A DNA stretch of 16,728 nt from Acidobacteriaceae bacterium (GTDB lineage: Bacteria; Acidobacteriota; Terriglobia; Terriglobales; Acidobacteriaceae): positions 12,879 to 29,606 of the forward strand of contig PMGP01000087.1 of the NCBI GenBank assembly GCA_003156235.1. The letters run 5' to 3'. A model generated the notes under the pieces. The model had not been told where the DNA came from. It saw nothing but the letters and a program-made list of their open reading frames with translations, and did no database searches. How positions within the stretch are numbered: the first letter of the stretch is position 1; the number at the start of each line of letters is the position of its first letter. A program made the translations under genes and the position numbers. Of the stretch, positions 7,665 to 14,425 are shown in pieces.

Positions 7665-8834
7665 ATGTCGAGAGTGGCGCGGCTGGGAGCATTCATCGTT
7701 GTGGCGCTGGCAGTTCTGGCTGCCGGAGTCTTCATTATCGGAAGCAAGAACTATCTATTTAGCTCCACATACCGGCTGAAAGCGCAATTCGACAATGTTG
7801 CGGGCCTGACTAATGGAGCCGACGTGCAGGTGGGCGGAGTTCACAGCGGAACTGTGCATAGCATCGATTTACCTCATAAGCCAGGTGAAAAGGTCACGGT
7901 TGTCATGGATCTCGATAAATCGACGCACGAGATCATCAAGCAGGACTCCGTGGCTTCGATTGAAACTGAAGGAGTGTTGGGCAATCAGTTTCTGGCCATT
8001 TCATTTGGATCTGCCGGACAAGCAGACGTAAAGGATGGCGATGTCATCGAGAGTGAACCTCCGCTTTTGATGGCGGATATGCTCAAGAAAGCGAACGGAA
8101 TGCTGGATAGCAGCCAGCAAGCCACGCTACATCTGAATTCGGTTAGCGCCAAGATCGACTCTGGCCAGGGAACCGTGGGAGCGCTGGTGAACGACAAGCA
8201 ACTTTATAACAACCTGGAACAATCAACGGCTGCCATGCACGACACGATGCTCCAGGCGCAGGTCGGCGTGACGGACTTCCAGGAAAATATGGAAGCTTTG
8301 AAACATAACTTCCTATTGAGCGGATATTTCAGGAAGCGGGGATACGAAGACTCAGCCAGCCTGACAGCGAACAAGATTAGCGGGCTTCCGCCGGGTACGC
8401 CGCTGAAATCGTTTACCTATACAGCGAAGCAACTCTTTGATACTCGCGATTCTGCCAAGCTAAAAGATCAAAAGTCTCTCAATGCCGGCGGCGAGTTCCT
8501 GGCAGGGAATCAATTTGGATTGGCTGTAATAGTGGTTTCAACAGGCATGGAAGGCGATGCGCAAAAGAACCAGGTGCTCACCGAAGCCAGAGCCATGGTT
8601 GTGCGCGAGTACCTGGTCGATAACTTTGGATTTGACGACAGCCACCTTAAGACATTGGGCCTGGGTAAGCAGGCAGGAGCAAGCCAGGAAGCAGACTGGG
8701 GCTCAATCCAGATTCTCATCTTTCCCGCGGGAACCGAAATGCCCGTGAACAGACAGGCGCCGGTTGTTGGCTCACCAGTAGCAAATTCCGACAGCCCGGC
8801 TCAGGTCACTTCTGTGGCTGTTGAGAAACAATAG
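7665..8834 (+). CDS. mlaD: MCE-domain (MlaD-like) protein fused to a C-terminal OmpA-like domain
   Basis: Periplasmic lipid-binding component of the MlaEF transporter, anchored by one N-terminal helix (about residues 8-25, AFIVVALAVLAAGVFIIG). The MCE domain spans about residues 34-135, with FDNVAGLTNGADVQVGGV and SVASIETEGVLGNQFLAI. A helical linker (about 140-220) carries the GTVGALVNDKQLYNNL motif usual after MCE domains. From about residue 255 to 360 there is an OmpA-like (MotB/Pal) fold: a first strand around LFDTRDSAKL, then the NQVLTEARAMVVREYL helix and GLGKQ, ending in GSIQILIF. The helix Arg (R309) is kept, but the Asp that normally lies 15 residues earlier is Gly294 here, so diaminopimelate binding may be lost. 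A Ser/Pro/Val-rich tail follows. The ribosome-binding site TAGGAGG overlaps the mlaF stop. The 389-aa length exceeds MlaD of E. coli (~183 aa). Confidence 0.9.
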   Translation: MSRVARLGAFIVVALAVLAAGVFIIGSKNYLFSSTYRLKAQFDNVAGLTNGADVQVGGVHSGTVHSIDLPHKPGEKVTVVMDLDKSTHEIIKQDSVASIETEGVLGNQFLAISFGSAGQADVKDGDVIESEPPLLMADMLKKANGMLDSSQQATLHLNSVSAKIDSGQGTVGALVNDKQLYNNLEQSTAAMHDTMLQAQVGVTDFQENMEALKHNFLLSGYFRKRGYEDSASLTANKISGLPPGTPLKSFTYTAKQLFDTRDSAKLKDQKSLNAGGEFLAGNQFGLAVIVVSTGMEGDAQKNQVLTEARAMVVREYLVDNFGFDDSHLKTLGLGKQAGASQEADWGSIQILIFPAGTEMPVNRQAPVVGSPVANSDSPAQVTSVAVEKQ

Positions 8835-8926
8835 CGAATGATGTGATGCGCGGAATCAGGAAATGTTCACTTCAAGAGAAGCTTTCCGCTTAAACATTGT
8901 TCGGATATTCTGAAAATGGAGAAGAG

Positions 8927-9127
8927 ATGACCGGCAGCAAACACAACCGCGAAGGAAATAGCAGCGATAGTGGCGAGCCGGATCCCGGGCCTTACTGGAG
9001 GCGCATGCATCGTGACTGGCGCTTCTGGGCCGGCGCCGTTCTCATGATTACGGCTATCGCCATTTACGTTCTGAGTGGAGACCTGGTGTGGATTCCACGC
9101 GGCCTGCCGCGGCATTCGCTTCCGTAG
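8927..9127 (+). CDS. Small single-span membrane protein, function unknown
   Basis: A 66-residue protein with a polar, charged N-terminus (MTGSKHNREGNSSDSGEPDP), then PYWRRMHRDWRFW, one membrane helix (about residues 36-53, GAVLMITAIAIYVLSGDL) and a short basic tail WIPRGLPRHSLP. The ATG at 8927 has GGAG 5 nt upstream; a TTG at 8897 in frame lacks such a site. The pattern of an aromatic and basic patch before one helix, with positive charges on both sides, resembles small acidobacterial membrane proteins that I recall only loosely. It lies 92 bp after the lipid-transport operon and may be co-transcribed with it. Confidence 0.65.
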   Translation: MTGSKHNREGNSSDSGEPDPGPYWRRMHRDWRFWAGAVLMITAIAIYVLSGDLVWIPRGLPRHSLP

Positions 9128-9411
9128 AAGATTGGGCAACCTGCTGCTCCATGTGTCTCCGTCTAGCCGCAAAACCGCTTCAGTCCTTAAGCAGGCTTTT
9201 CATTCACGCATTTCCAATGAGTTCGTTGGAGATTGCGATCCAGCATTCTTTGAAACTGATCAACAACGTGTAGGCGACGACCAACGTACGCGATTGTTTG
9301 AGGCGTATGTATGAGCTGATTCAATCTTCGCCGCCTGGGGATGGTGATGGAGCCGCAGTCGAGTAATCCGCTGAAAGCAAAGGTAAAATACACCCCCGCC
9401 GAATACCTCCA

Positions 9412-9449
9412 TTTACAATTACACTCCTGTGCATTATAGCTCAGCTATA
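9412..9449 (+). promoter_or_regulatory. Candidate sigma-70 promoter with a palindrome over the -10 element
   Basis: TTTACA at 9412-9417 (5 of 6 to TTGACA) and TATAGC at 9435-9440 (4 of 6 to TATAAT) are separated by exactly 17 bp. The -10 box forms the left arm of the inverted repeat TATAGC-TCA-GCTATA (9435-9449), followed by TTTTTATTA. The palindrome could be an operator, or with the T-run a weak terminator for upstream transcripts. If it is a promoter, the leader to the 9738 start would be about 290 nt. Confidence 0.35.
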
Positions 9450-9615
9450 TTTTTATTACTTTGGAACAATAAGCATGAAGAAAATGACCGTTTTTCCTCT
9501 CCCAGCTGGTTCCTGAGCTAAGGAAGATGAATGAATTTATGCCCCTTTTAGCCCCCAGGTTGTGCTAAGACACAAAAATCGTCATTTTTCTTATGACCGG
9601 CACAATTTCCGCTCT

Positions 9616-9627
9616 TTGCATATGCAA
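9616..9627. promoter_or_regulatory. 12-bp perfect palindrome, possible operator
   Basis: TTGCATATGCAA is perfectly self-complementary and lies 110 bp before the start of the doubled membrane-protein gene. A wider, imperfect symmetry (AATTGC at 9626-9631 and GCAATT at 9656-9661) overlaps it. A dimeric regulator site is plausible, but no regulator gene is in the window. Confidence 0.3.
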
Positions 9628-9693
9628 TTGCCGAAATGAGCCAAGCGAGAAGCAAGCAATTCAACACGAATCTGTCGAACGCCTCGAAGATTC

Positions 9694-9716
9694 CTTGAGT
9701 GTGGATCAAGTCCACA
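9694..9716 (+). promoter_or_regulatory. Two overlapping, mutually exclusive inverted repeats in the leader of the 9738 gene
   Basis: CTTGA (9694-9698) pairs with TCAAG (9706-9710), and TGTGGA (9700-9705) pairs with TCCACA (9711-9716). Each stem uses the other's arm as its loop, so in RNA only one can form fully. The second stem ends 8 nt before the GGAG ribosome-binding site (9725-9728). It could also be a DNA operator. Confidence 0.35.
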
Positions 9717-9737
9717 TAAAGATTGGAGAACATTAAG

Positions 9738-9929
9738 ATGCCACTTGTCACTGTAGTTATCGTGCTTGCAGTAATCGGCCTGTTGCTATGGCTGGTCAAC
9801 CGCTTCATACCCATGCAGGGGCAGATCAAGGCCATTTTGAATGGCGTTGTAGTGATTGCCGTGGTTCTGTGGCTTCTGAAGATTGTCGGTCTCTTTGACA
9901 ACCTTTCTCAGTACAATATCGGAAATAAT
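9738..9929 (+). repeat. Tandem repeat unit 1 (64 codons)
   Basis: First of two adjacent 192-bp units offset by exactly 192 bp. The longest exact match to unit 2 is 26 bp (9775-9800 with 9967-9992), and a second exact block covers CATACCCATGCAGGG. The unit runs from the start codon to the position of the lost stop codon. Confidence 0.9.
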
Positions 9930-10121
9930 ACGCCACTCATTCCTGTTGTCATCACGCTGTGCATAGTCGGCCTGTTGCTATGGCTGGTCAACAGTTACAT
10001 ACCCATGCAGGGTCAGATCAAGGGAATTCTGAATGGTGTCGTCGTAATCGTCGTCGTCCTGTGGCTTCTCAAGGTATTCGGCCTCTTCGACTCCATCTAC
10101 AAGTTCCGCGTCGGGCATTGA
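9738..10121 (+). CDS. Tandemly doubled small membrane protein, Thivi_2564 type
   Basis: A 127-aa integral membrane protein made of two near-identical halves. Each half has two membrane helices joined by the short loop IPMQGQIK and ends in GLFD. Single copies of this fold, about 55-65 aa, are annotated as Thivi_2564-family membrane proteins of unknown function. Here residues 1-64 and 65-127 are copies, with about 42 of 63 positions identical. The ATG at 9738 has GGAG 9 nt upstream; a TTG at 9723 in frame is less likely. In the second half the old start is ACG (Thr), and at the end of the first half the old stop position is AAT (Asn). The product should have four helices with a repeated topology. 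The family name is from memory; the internal duplication is read directly. Confidence 0.88.
   Translation: MPLVTVVIVLAVIGLLLWLVNRFIPMQGQIKAILNGVVVIAVVLWLLKIVGLFDNLSQYNIGNNTPLIPVVITLCIVGLLLWLVNSYIPMQGQIKGILNGVVVIVVVLWLLKVFGLFDSIYKFRVGH
9930..10121 (+). repeat. Tandem repeat unit 2 (63 codons plus stop)
   Basis: Second unit. Its first codon is ACG, at the place of the ATG in unit 1, and it keeps the original TGA stop. Most protein differences from unit 1 are conservative (V/I, F/Y, A/V) except in the last ~10 residues. Confidence 0.9.
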
Positions 10122-10211
10122 ACAATCAACCTGTTAAGACTGGCAGATCGTGCCCGTCATAGTAACGAACGTCCACCGCAGTACGGCAGACACCTGCCAA
10201 TAGGAGGAATC

Positions 10212-11783
10212 TTGAAGCACATGCTTTTGTTCGCAATGGGAAGTGTCCTCGGCTTGAGCGCCTTTGCGCAGGTGACTACGCAAACGACAACGGTCGTTAA
10301 AACCACAGGCCCTGTGTCCACTGTCTCCACATACCGCGTGATCGTGGTCAGTCGCTCGGTTGAGGCGGTCAACTATCAACATCGCAGCGGGGCCTCAAAT
10401 GTGGATTTCGCCGGGACGGCTTTGCTGCCTTCATCAAATGGATCAGCCAAGGTGAGAAGCAAGCGTGGCACCATGGAAGTCGAAGCGGAATTCGGCAATT
10501 TGCAAAGCCCGACAACCTTTGGCGGCGAGTATCTCACGTATGTCCTGTGGGCGATCTCGCCCGAGGGCCGGCCTGTGAATCTTGGAGAAGTGCTGTTAGG
10601 TGGCAATGACCGCAGCAAACTGACTGCAACCACCGATCTCCAGGCATTCGCACTGATCGTCACCGCGGAGCCGTACTATGCCGTCCGGCAGCCCAGCAAC
10701 GTCGTTGTCCTTGAGAACGTCGTTCGTGCGGACACCAAGGGGACCACCGAAGCCGTGAATGCCAAGTACGAGCTATTGGAGCGCGGGGGCTACATTCCCT
10801 CTGGCTATAAGTTCGACCCTGTTGTCCTGAACGCCAGTCTACCATTGGAATTCTACGAAGCGCGAAATGCGCTGCGGATTGCGCAATCCGAGGGAGCTGA
10901 ACAGTATGCGAGCGCGAGTTACCAGCACGCTATTCAGTTGATGGACAATGCCAATGCGTACGCCACAAACAAGCATGTCGATAACAAGCCGTTGATTGCT
11001 GTCTCACGAGAGGCAGTTCAAACCGCCGAAGATGCGCGCGAGATCGCGGTCAAAAGGATTGACGAGGTTCGCCTCGCAAATGAGCGTCAGGCTGCAAGCG
11101 ACGCGCAGGCTACCTCGCAAGCTCAAGCCGATACCGCTAACCGGCTAAAAGATCAAGCGCAATCCGATACGGTAATAGCGCGAGCCAATGCAGAGAAGGC
11201 TCAGGCTGACTTGACCGCCAATCAATCCGCATCGGCTGCCGCAATCTCAATCGCCCAAGCCGATGCTGAGCAGTCTCGCTTAGCGGCCCAAAAAGCTCAA
11301 ATGAATGAGCAACAGGCAAATAGTGACAAGGCTGCAATACGTGCGCAATTGTCCGAACAGTTAAACAAGATTCTAGCAACTCGGGAAAGCGCGCGCGGGC
11401 TGATTGTCAGCATGTCCGATGTATTGTTCGATACTGGACATTACACGTTGAAGCCTGGTGCGCGGGAGAAACTGGCGAAGGTTGCTGGGATTCTTATCGC
11501 TTACCCCGGACTTAACATTGAAGTTGGTGGCTACACCGACAACATCGGCGGCGACGATATGAATAAGAAACTGTCGGAGAATCGCGCTGATGCTGTGCGC
11601 AATTACCTCGTGGAACAGGGCGTAGTGACAGGTTCCGTGAGTTCCAAGGGGTATGGTAATACGTTGCCGGTAGCCTCCAATGACAACTCAGCGGGCAGGC
11701 AGGAAAACCGGAGAGTAGAGCTGGTCGTATCCGGAGAAGCGATTGGCACCACAGCAATTGCACCGACTGGAAGTGTGCTCTAA
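10212..11783 (+). CDS. OmpA-family outer-membrane or periplasmic protein with a long helical stalk
   Basis: An exported, peptidoglycan-anchoring protein of 523 aa. It has a signal peptide (MKHMLLFAMGSVLGLSAFA-Q), an N-terminal beta-rich domain (about 30-200), an Ala/Gln-rich helical region (about 216-395, DUF4398-like at its start, then coiled coil with repeated QAQAD- and AEKAQ-type words), and a C-terminal OmpA domain (about 398-505). The binding pair is intact: Asp443 in GGYTDNIGG and Arg458 in LSENRADAV, 15 apart as in E. coli OmpA (D271/R286). I chose the TTG at 10212 because AGGAGG ends 4 nt upstream and it restores a basic N-terminus; the ATG at 10221 is 13 nt away. There is no N-terminal beta-barrel of OmpA type, so the protein may act as a tether. 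Confidence 0.9.
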   Translation: MKHMLLFAMGSVLGLSAFAQVTTQTTTVVKTTGPVSTVSTYRVIVVSRSVEAVNYQHRSGASNVDFAGTALLPSSNGSAKVRSKRGTMEVEAEFGNLQSPTTFGGEYLTYVLWAISPEGRPVNLGEVLLGGNDRSKLTATTDLQAFALIVTAEPYYAVRQPSNVVVLENVVRADTKGTTEAVNAKYELLERGGYIPSGYKFDPVVLNASLPLEFYEARNALRIAQSEGAEQYASASYQHAIQLMDNANAYATNKHVDNKPLIAVSREAVQTAEDAREIAVKRIDEVRLANERQAASDAQATSQAQADTANRLKDQAQSDTVIARANAEKAQADLTANQSASAAAISIAQADAEQSRLAAQKAQMNEQQANSDKAAIRAQLSEQLNKILATRESARGLIVSMSDVLFDTGHYTLKPGAREKLAKVAGILIAYPGLNIEVGGYTDNIGGDDMNKKLSENRADAVRNYLVEQGVVTGSVSSKGYGNTLPVASNDNSAGRQENRRVELVVSGEAIGTTAIAPTGSVL

Positions 11784-11796
11784 CAAACTGTTCAAC

Positions 11797-11824
11797 TGCC
11801 GCGGTCTCGATAGAGGCCGCGGCA
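11797..11824 (+). terminator. Strong 12-bp hairpin after the OmpA-family gene
   Basis: TGCCGCGGTCTC (11797-11808) pairs with GAGGCCGCGGCA (11813-11824) around the tetraloop GATA, with one T-G wobble. It begins 13 nt after the stop codon. There is no T-run after it, so it may be a Rho-dependent or mRNA-stabilising hairpin rather than a classical terminator. Confidence 0.6.
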
Positions 11825-11869
11825 TATGTTCAGTAATCCCAGGTAATTCCAGGATTGCGAGGAGTGCAA

Positions 11870-12025
11870 ATGCATGGAACGATATTGATCGCAATTCTGG
11901 TCTTAGCGCTCCTGGGCGCGTTGCCATGATGGCCCCATTGCAGATCTTGGGGATATTACCCGAGCGGAGGAGTAGGACTGATTCTCTTGATTGTCGTTGT
12001 TCTTCTGGTTCTTGGCCAGATCTGA
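11870..12025 (+). pseudogene. DUF3309-type small hydrophobic protein gene interrupted by one in-frame TGA
   Basis: A 52-codon frame with a perfect ribosome-binding site (GAGGAG, 5 nt before the ATG) reads MHGTILIAILVLALLGALP, then TGA at 11927-11929, then in the same frame WPHCRSWGYYPSGGVGLILL, IVVVLLVLGQI and TGA at 12023-12025. As I know the family, DUF3309 proteins are about 50 aa: a hydrophobic helix, GALP-x-WPHSRSWGYYPSGG, and a second helix. Every other part is intact; only the x position is a stop. A single C-to-T change (CGA to TGA) would explain it, or a sequencing error. Recoding cannot be excluded: CCCCA/TGGGG (11933-11937 with 11948-11952) forms a short stem 3 nt after the stop. 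As written, only a 19-residue peptide is made. Confidence 0.78.
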
Positions 12026-12040
12026 AGGTGAAGGGAGGGT

Positions 12041-14425
12041 ATGATGTCGCATTCTGAGATAGTACATCCTGAGAAGCTTGTCGCAAATCCGGATTCCGAA
12101 GCATGTTTGCATATCACTGCGAAAGCGTGCAAATTGCCTTTGCCAACCCGCATTGCATTTGTGGGAAACTACCTGCCGCGTGAGTGTGGCATTGCTACTT
12201 TTACAACTGACCTATGCACGGCGCTCGCGACCGAATACGGAGAGGGACGGTTGTTTGCCATCCCGGTCAACGATCCCGAATCAAGCTATCAATATCCTGA
12301 ACAAGTTCGCCTGGAACTAGAGCAGGAAGACATTTCCTCCTATGAGCGGGCCGCTGATTTCCTCAACTTCAATGGCAACGATCTTGTTTGTCTGCAACAT
12401 GAATATGGCATTTATGGCGGCAGCGCGGGCAGCCATATACTGACCTTGCTGCGCAAATTGAAGATGCCGTTGGTGACCACGCTACACACGGTACTGCGCG
12501 ATCCGGATCTGTATCAGCGTATTGCGCTTGAAGAGATTGCACAGTTATCCGATCGCATGGTGGTGATGAGCAAACTGGCAGCCAAGATGCTGCACGAAGT
12601 TTATGCAGTCCCAGACGAAAAGATTGACGTGATTCCACATGGCGTACCGGATCTCCCCTTTATGGACCCTAACTATTACAAAGATAAGTTTGGCACAGAA
12701 GGCAAATCGGTTCTGCTTACTTTCGGATTGCTGTCTCCTAACAAGGGCATAGAGAACGTCATTCAGGCGTTACCTGCTATCTTGGCTAGACAGCCAAATG
12801 TGGTCTATATTGTCACTGGAGTAACCCATCCTCATATCCGCAGGCGCGAAGGCGAGCGTTACCGGGAAGAACTGCAAGCACTGGCAAAGAAGCTTGGCGT
12901 TTCCGATAACGTGATTCTGAATAATCGCTTTGTAAGCACAGAGGAGCTTCTAGAGCATGTGGGCGCTGCCGATATCTACATCACGCCCTACCGGGATGAG
13001 GCACAGGTCGTCTCCGGTACGCTCGCAATAGCGCTCGGCGCCGGAAAGGCGATCGTTTCCACGCCATACTGGCACGCAAAGGAGTTACTTGCTGAGAAGC
13101 GAGGCGTAATTGTTCCGTTCCAGAGTCCTGATGCGATTGCAGAAGCGGTCTTGGGATTGTTGGAGAACAATGCAGAGCGTCACGCTATGCGAAAACGCGC
13201 CTATCTTTACTCTCGTGGAACGACATGGGCAAAGACGGCGAGGGCATATATGGCGTGCTTTCAGCGGGCACGATTCGAACGCTCTTTACATCCAAGAGCC
13301 GCCCAACAGGACGATTCTGCGATGAATTCATTAGACCTTCTTCCCGCTCTGAACACAGGTCATCTGTTGGCTATGACTGACGATACCGGGATCCTGCAAC
13401 ACGCAATCTTTTCGGTGCCGAATACGCGGGAAGGTTATACAACCGACGACAATGCGCGGGCTTTGATTGCATCTGTACTCTTGGACGAAAACCATGAGTA
13501 TTCAGACAGTATGAAGTATCCGAACCTTTCCAGCCGCTACCTGTCCTTTTTATGGCTTGCATTTCATGCTGATTCAGGGAGGTTTCGGAACTTTCTTGGG
13601 TATGACCGCAGGTGGCTTGAAGATGTTGGGTCGGCTGACAGCCATGGGCGCGCATTGTGGTCGCTAGGGAAGGTACTTGGACTTTCACAAAATGCCGGAT
13701 TGAGAGGTGCGGCGGGGAGGCTCTTTGAAGCGGCTGTCCCTGCGACACTTACGTTTACCAGTCCGCGAGCCTGGGCTTTTTGCATTCTGGGTATGCAAGC
13801 CTACCTGGACTGGTTTCCGGGAGACAGAGCCATTCAGAGCGCGCGCAATATTCTTGCTAATCGTCTTCTTGACATCTATGAGAGAAGTCATTCAGACACG
13901 TGGAAATGGTTTGAGAAGAGTCTTTCCTACTCAAATGCGAGGCTTTCGCAGGCGCTCATTCTTGCAGGATGGCGAAGTGACAACCAGCGAATGATTGAAG
14001 CCGGAATGGACTCTCTAAAGTGGCTGGTTGCCGAGCAACACCGCGACGATAAGGAGATATTTGTACCGATCGGATCCCAAGGATTCTTCATTGAAGGGAA
14101 TGAGAAGGCGCGCTTTGATCAGCAACCAGTGGAGGCAAGCGCAACCGTTTCTGCCTGTCTTGAGGTGTACAGGCTAACGGAGGAAACTCAATGGCTTGAG
14201 GAAGCGCGCAGAGTCTTTGGTTGGTTTCTCGGAAAGAACGATTTGCAGGTTCCATTGTATGATGCATCGACGGGCGGGTGTCGAGATGGCCTTCATCCGG
14301 ACCGCGTAAACGAAAATCAGGGAGCTGAATCCACGCTCTCGTTTCTCATGGCACTGCTTGAAATGCAGACGGCCAAAGTAGCATGCGCAGACCAACTCCA
14401 CCAGGAAGCGAGTGCCACCTATTGA
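12041..14425 (+). CDS. GT4-type glycosyltransferase fused to an all-helical C-terminal domain
   Basis: A 794-aa cytoplasmic sugar transferase. Residues 35-415 form a GT-B fold of GT4 type: FVGNYLPRECGIATFTTDL (nucleotide-sugar side), CLQHEYGIYGG, IPHGVPDLPF (H200), TFGLLSPNKGIENVIQAL, and DEAQVVSGTLAIALGAGKAI from Asp319. The usual EX7E motif has Glu320, but Leu stands where the second Glu belongs; this matches my memory of this subfamily rather than damage. From about residue 436 to 790 is a second domain, likely an (alpha/alpha) barrel: GYTTDDNARAL, DSHGRALWSLGK, SPRAWAFCILG and NENQGAESTLSFL. A second possible start, ATG 12044, is spaced better from GGAGG (12034-12038). The GH130 gene overlaps its 3' end, so a mannose-containing glycan is the likely substrate (inference). 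Confidence 0.88.
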   Translation: MMSHSEIVHPEKLVANPDSEACLHITAKACKLPLPTRIAFVGNYLPRECGIATFTTDLCTALATEYGEGRLFAIPVNDPESSYQYPEQVRLELEQEDISSYERAADFLNFNGNDLVCLQHEYGIYGGSAGSHILTLLRKLKMPLVTTLHTVLRDPDLYQRIALEEIAQLSDRMVVMSKLAAKMLHEVYAVPDEKIDVIPHGVPDLPFMDPNYYKDKFGTEGKSVLLTFGLLSPNKGIENVIQALPAILARQPNVVYIVTGVTHPHIRRREGERYREELQALAKKLGVSDNVILNNRFVSTEELLEHVGAADIYITPYRDEAQVVSGTLAIALGAGKAIVSTPYWHAKELLAEKRGVIVPFQSPDAIAEAVLGLLENNAERHAMRKRAYLYSRGTTWAKTARAYMACFQRARFERSLHPRAAQQDDSAMNSLDLLPALNTGHLLAMTDDTGILQHAIFSVPNTREGYTTDDNARALIASVLLDENHEYSDSMKYPNLSSRYLSFLWLAFHADSGRFRNFLGYDRRWLEDVGSADSHGRALWSLGKVLGLSQNAGLRGAAGRLFEAAVPATLTFTSPRAWAFCILGMQAYLDWFPGDRAIQSARNILANRLLDIYERSHSDTWKWFEKSLSYSNARLSQALILAGWRSDNQRMIEAGMDSLKWLVAEQHRDDKEIFVPIGSQGFFIEGNEKARFDQQPVEASATVSACLEVYRLTEETQWLEEARRVFGWFLGKNDLQVPLYDASTGGCRDGLHPDRVNENQGAESTLSFLMALLEMQTAKVACADQLHQEASATY

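Larger units (their letters stand above)
9128..9737. other. 610-bp intergenic region without a convincing gene
   Basis: Short open frames here (for example 9088-9273 plus, 9187-9393 minus) have no ribosome-binding site or protein-like composition, so I annotate none. The first ~280 bp look like featureless or decayed sequence. From about 9385 the sequence becomes AT-rich and holds a candidate promoter with a palindrome on the -10 element (9412-9449), a small AT hairpin AAAAAT/ATTTTT (9574-9589), a 12-bp palindrome (9616-9627) and two overlapping inverted repeats just before the next gene (9694-9716). This looks like a regulated promoter and leader for the doubled membrane-protein gene at 9738. 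Confidence 0.55.

Noticed and set aside
8862..8898. AATGTT/AACATT inverted repeat after the MCE gene as a terminator
   Set aside because: Weak AT stem separated by about 25 nt with no T-run; not convincing.
9088..9393. Short open frames on both strands after the 66-aa protein
   Set aside because: No ribosome-binding site, no family-like pattern and no hydrophobic or motif structure; treated as intergenic.
9599..9620. GGCAC followed by TTGC, a possible sigma-54 promoter
   Set aside because: The spacing between the two elements is far too long for sigma-54 (GG and GC must be about 10 bp apart).
12991..13060. Loss of the second Glu of the EX7E motif in the glycosyltransferase as a sign of inactivation
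   Set aside because: The surrounding segment is otherwise well formed and matches my memory of the subfamily, so it is more likely a normal variant.
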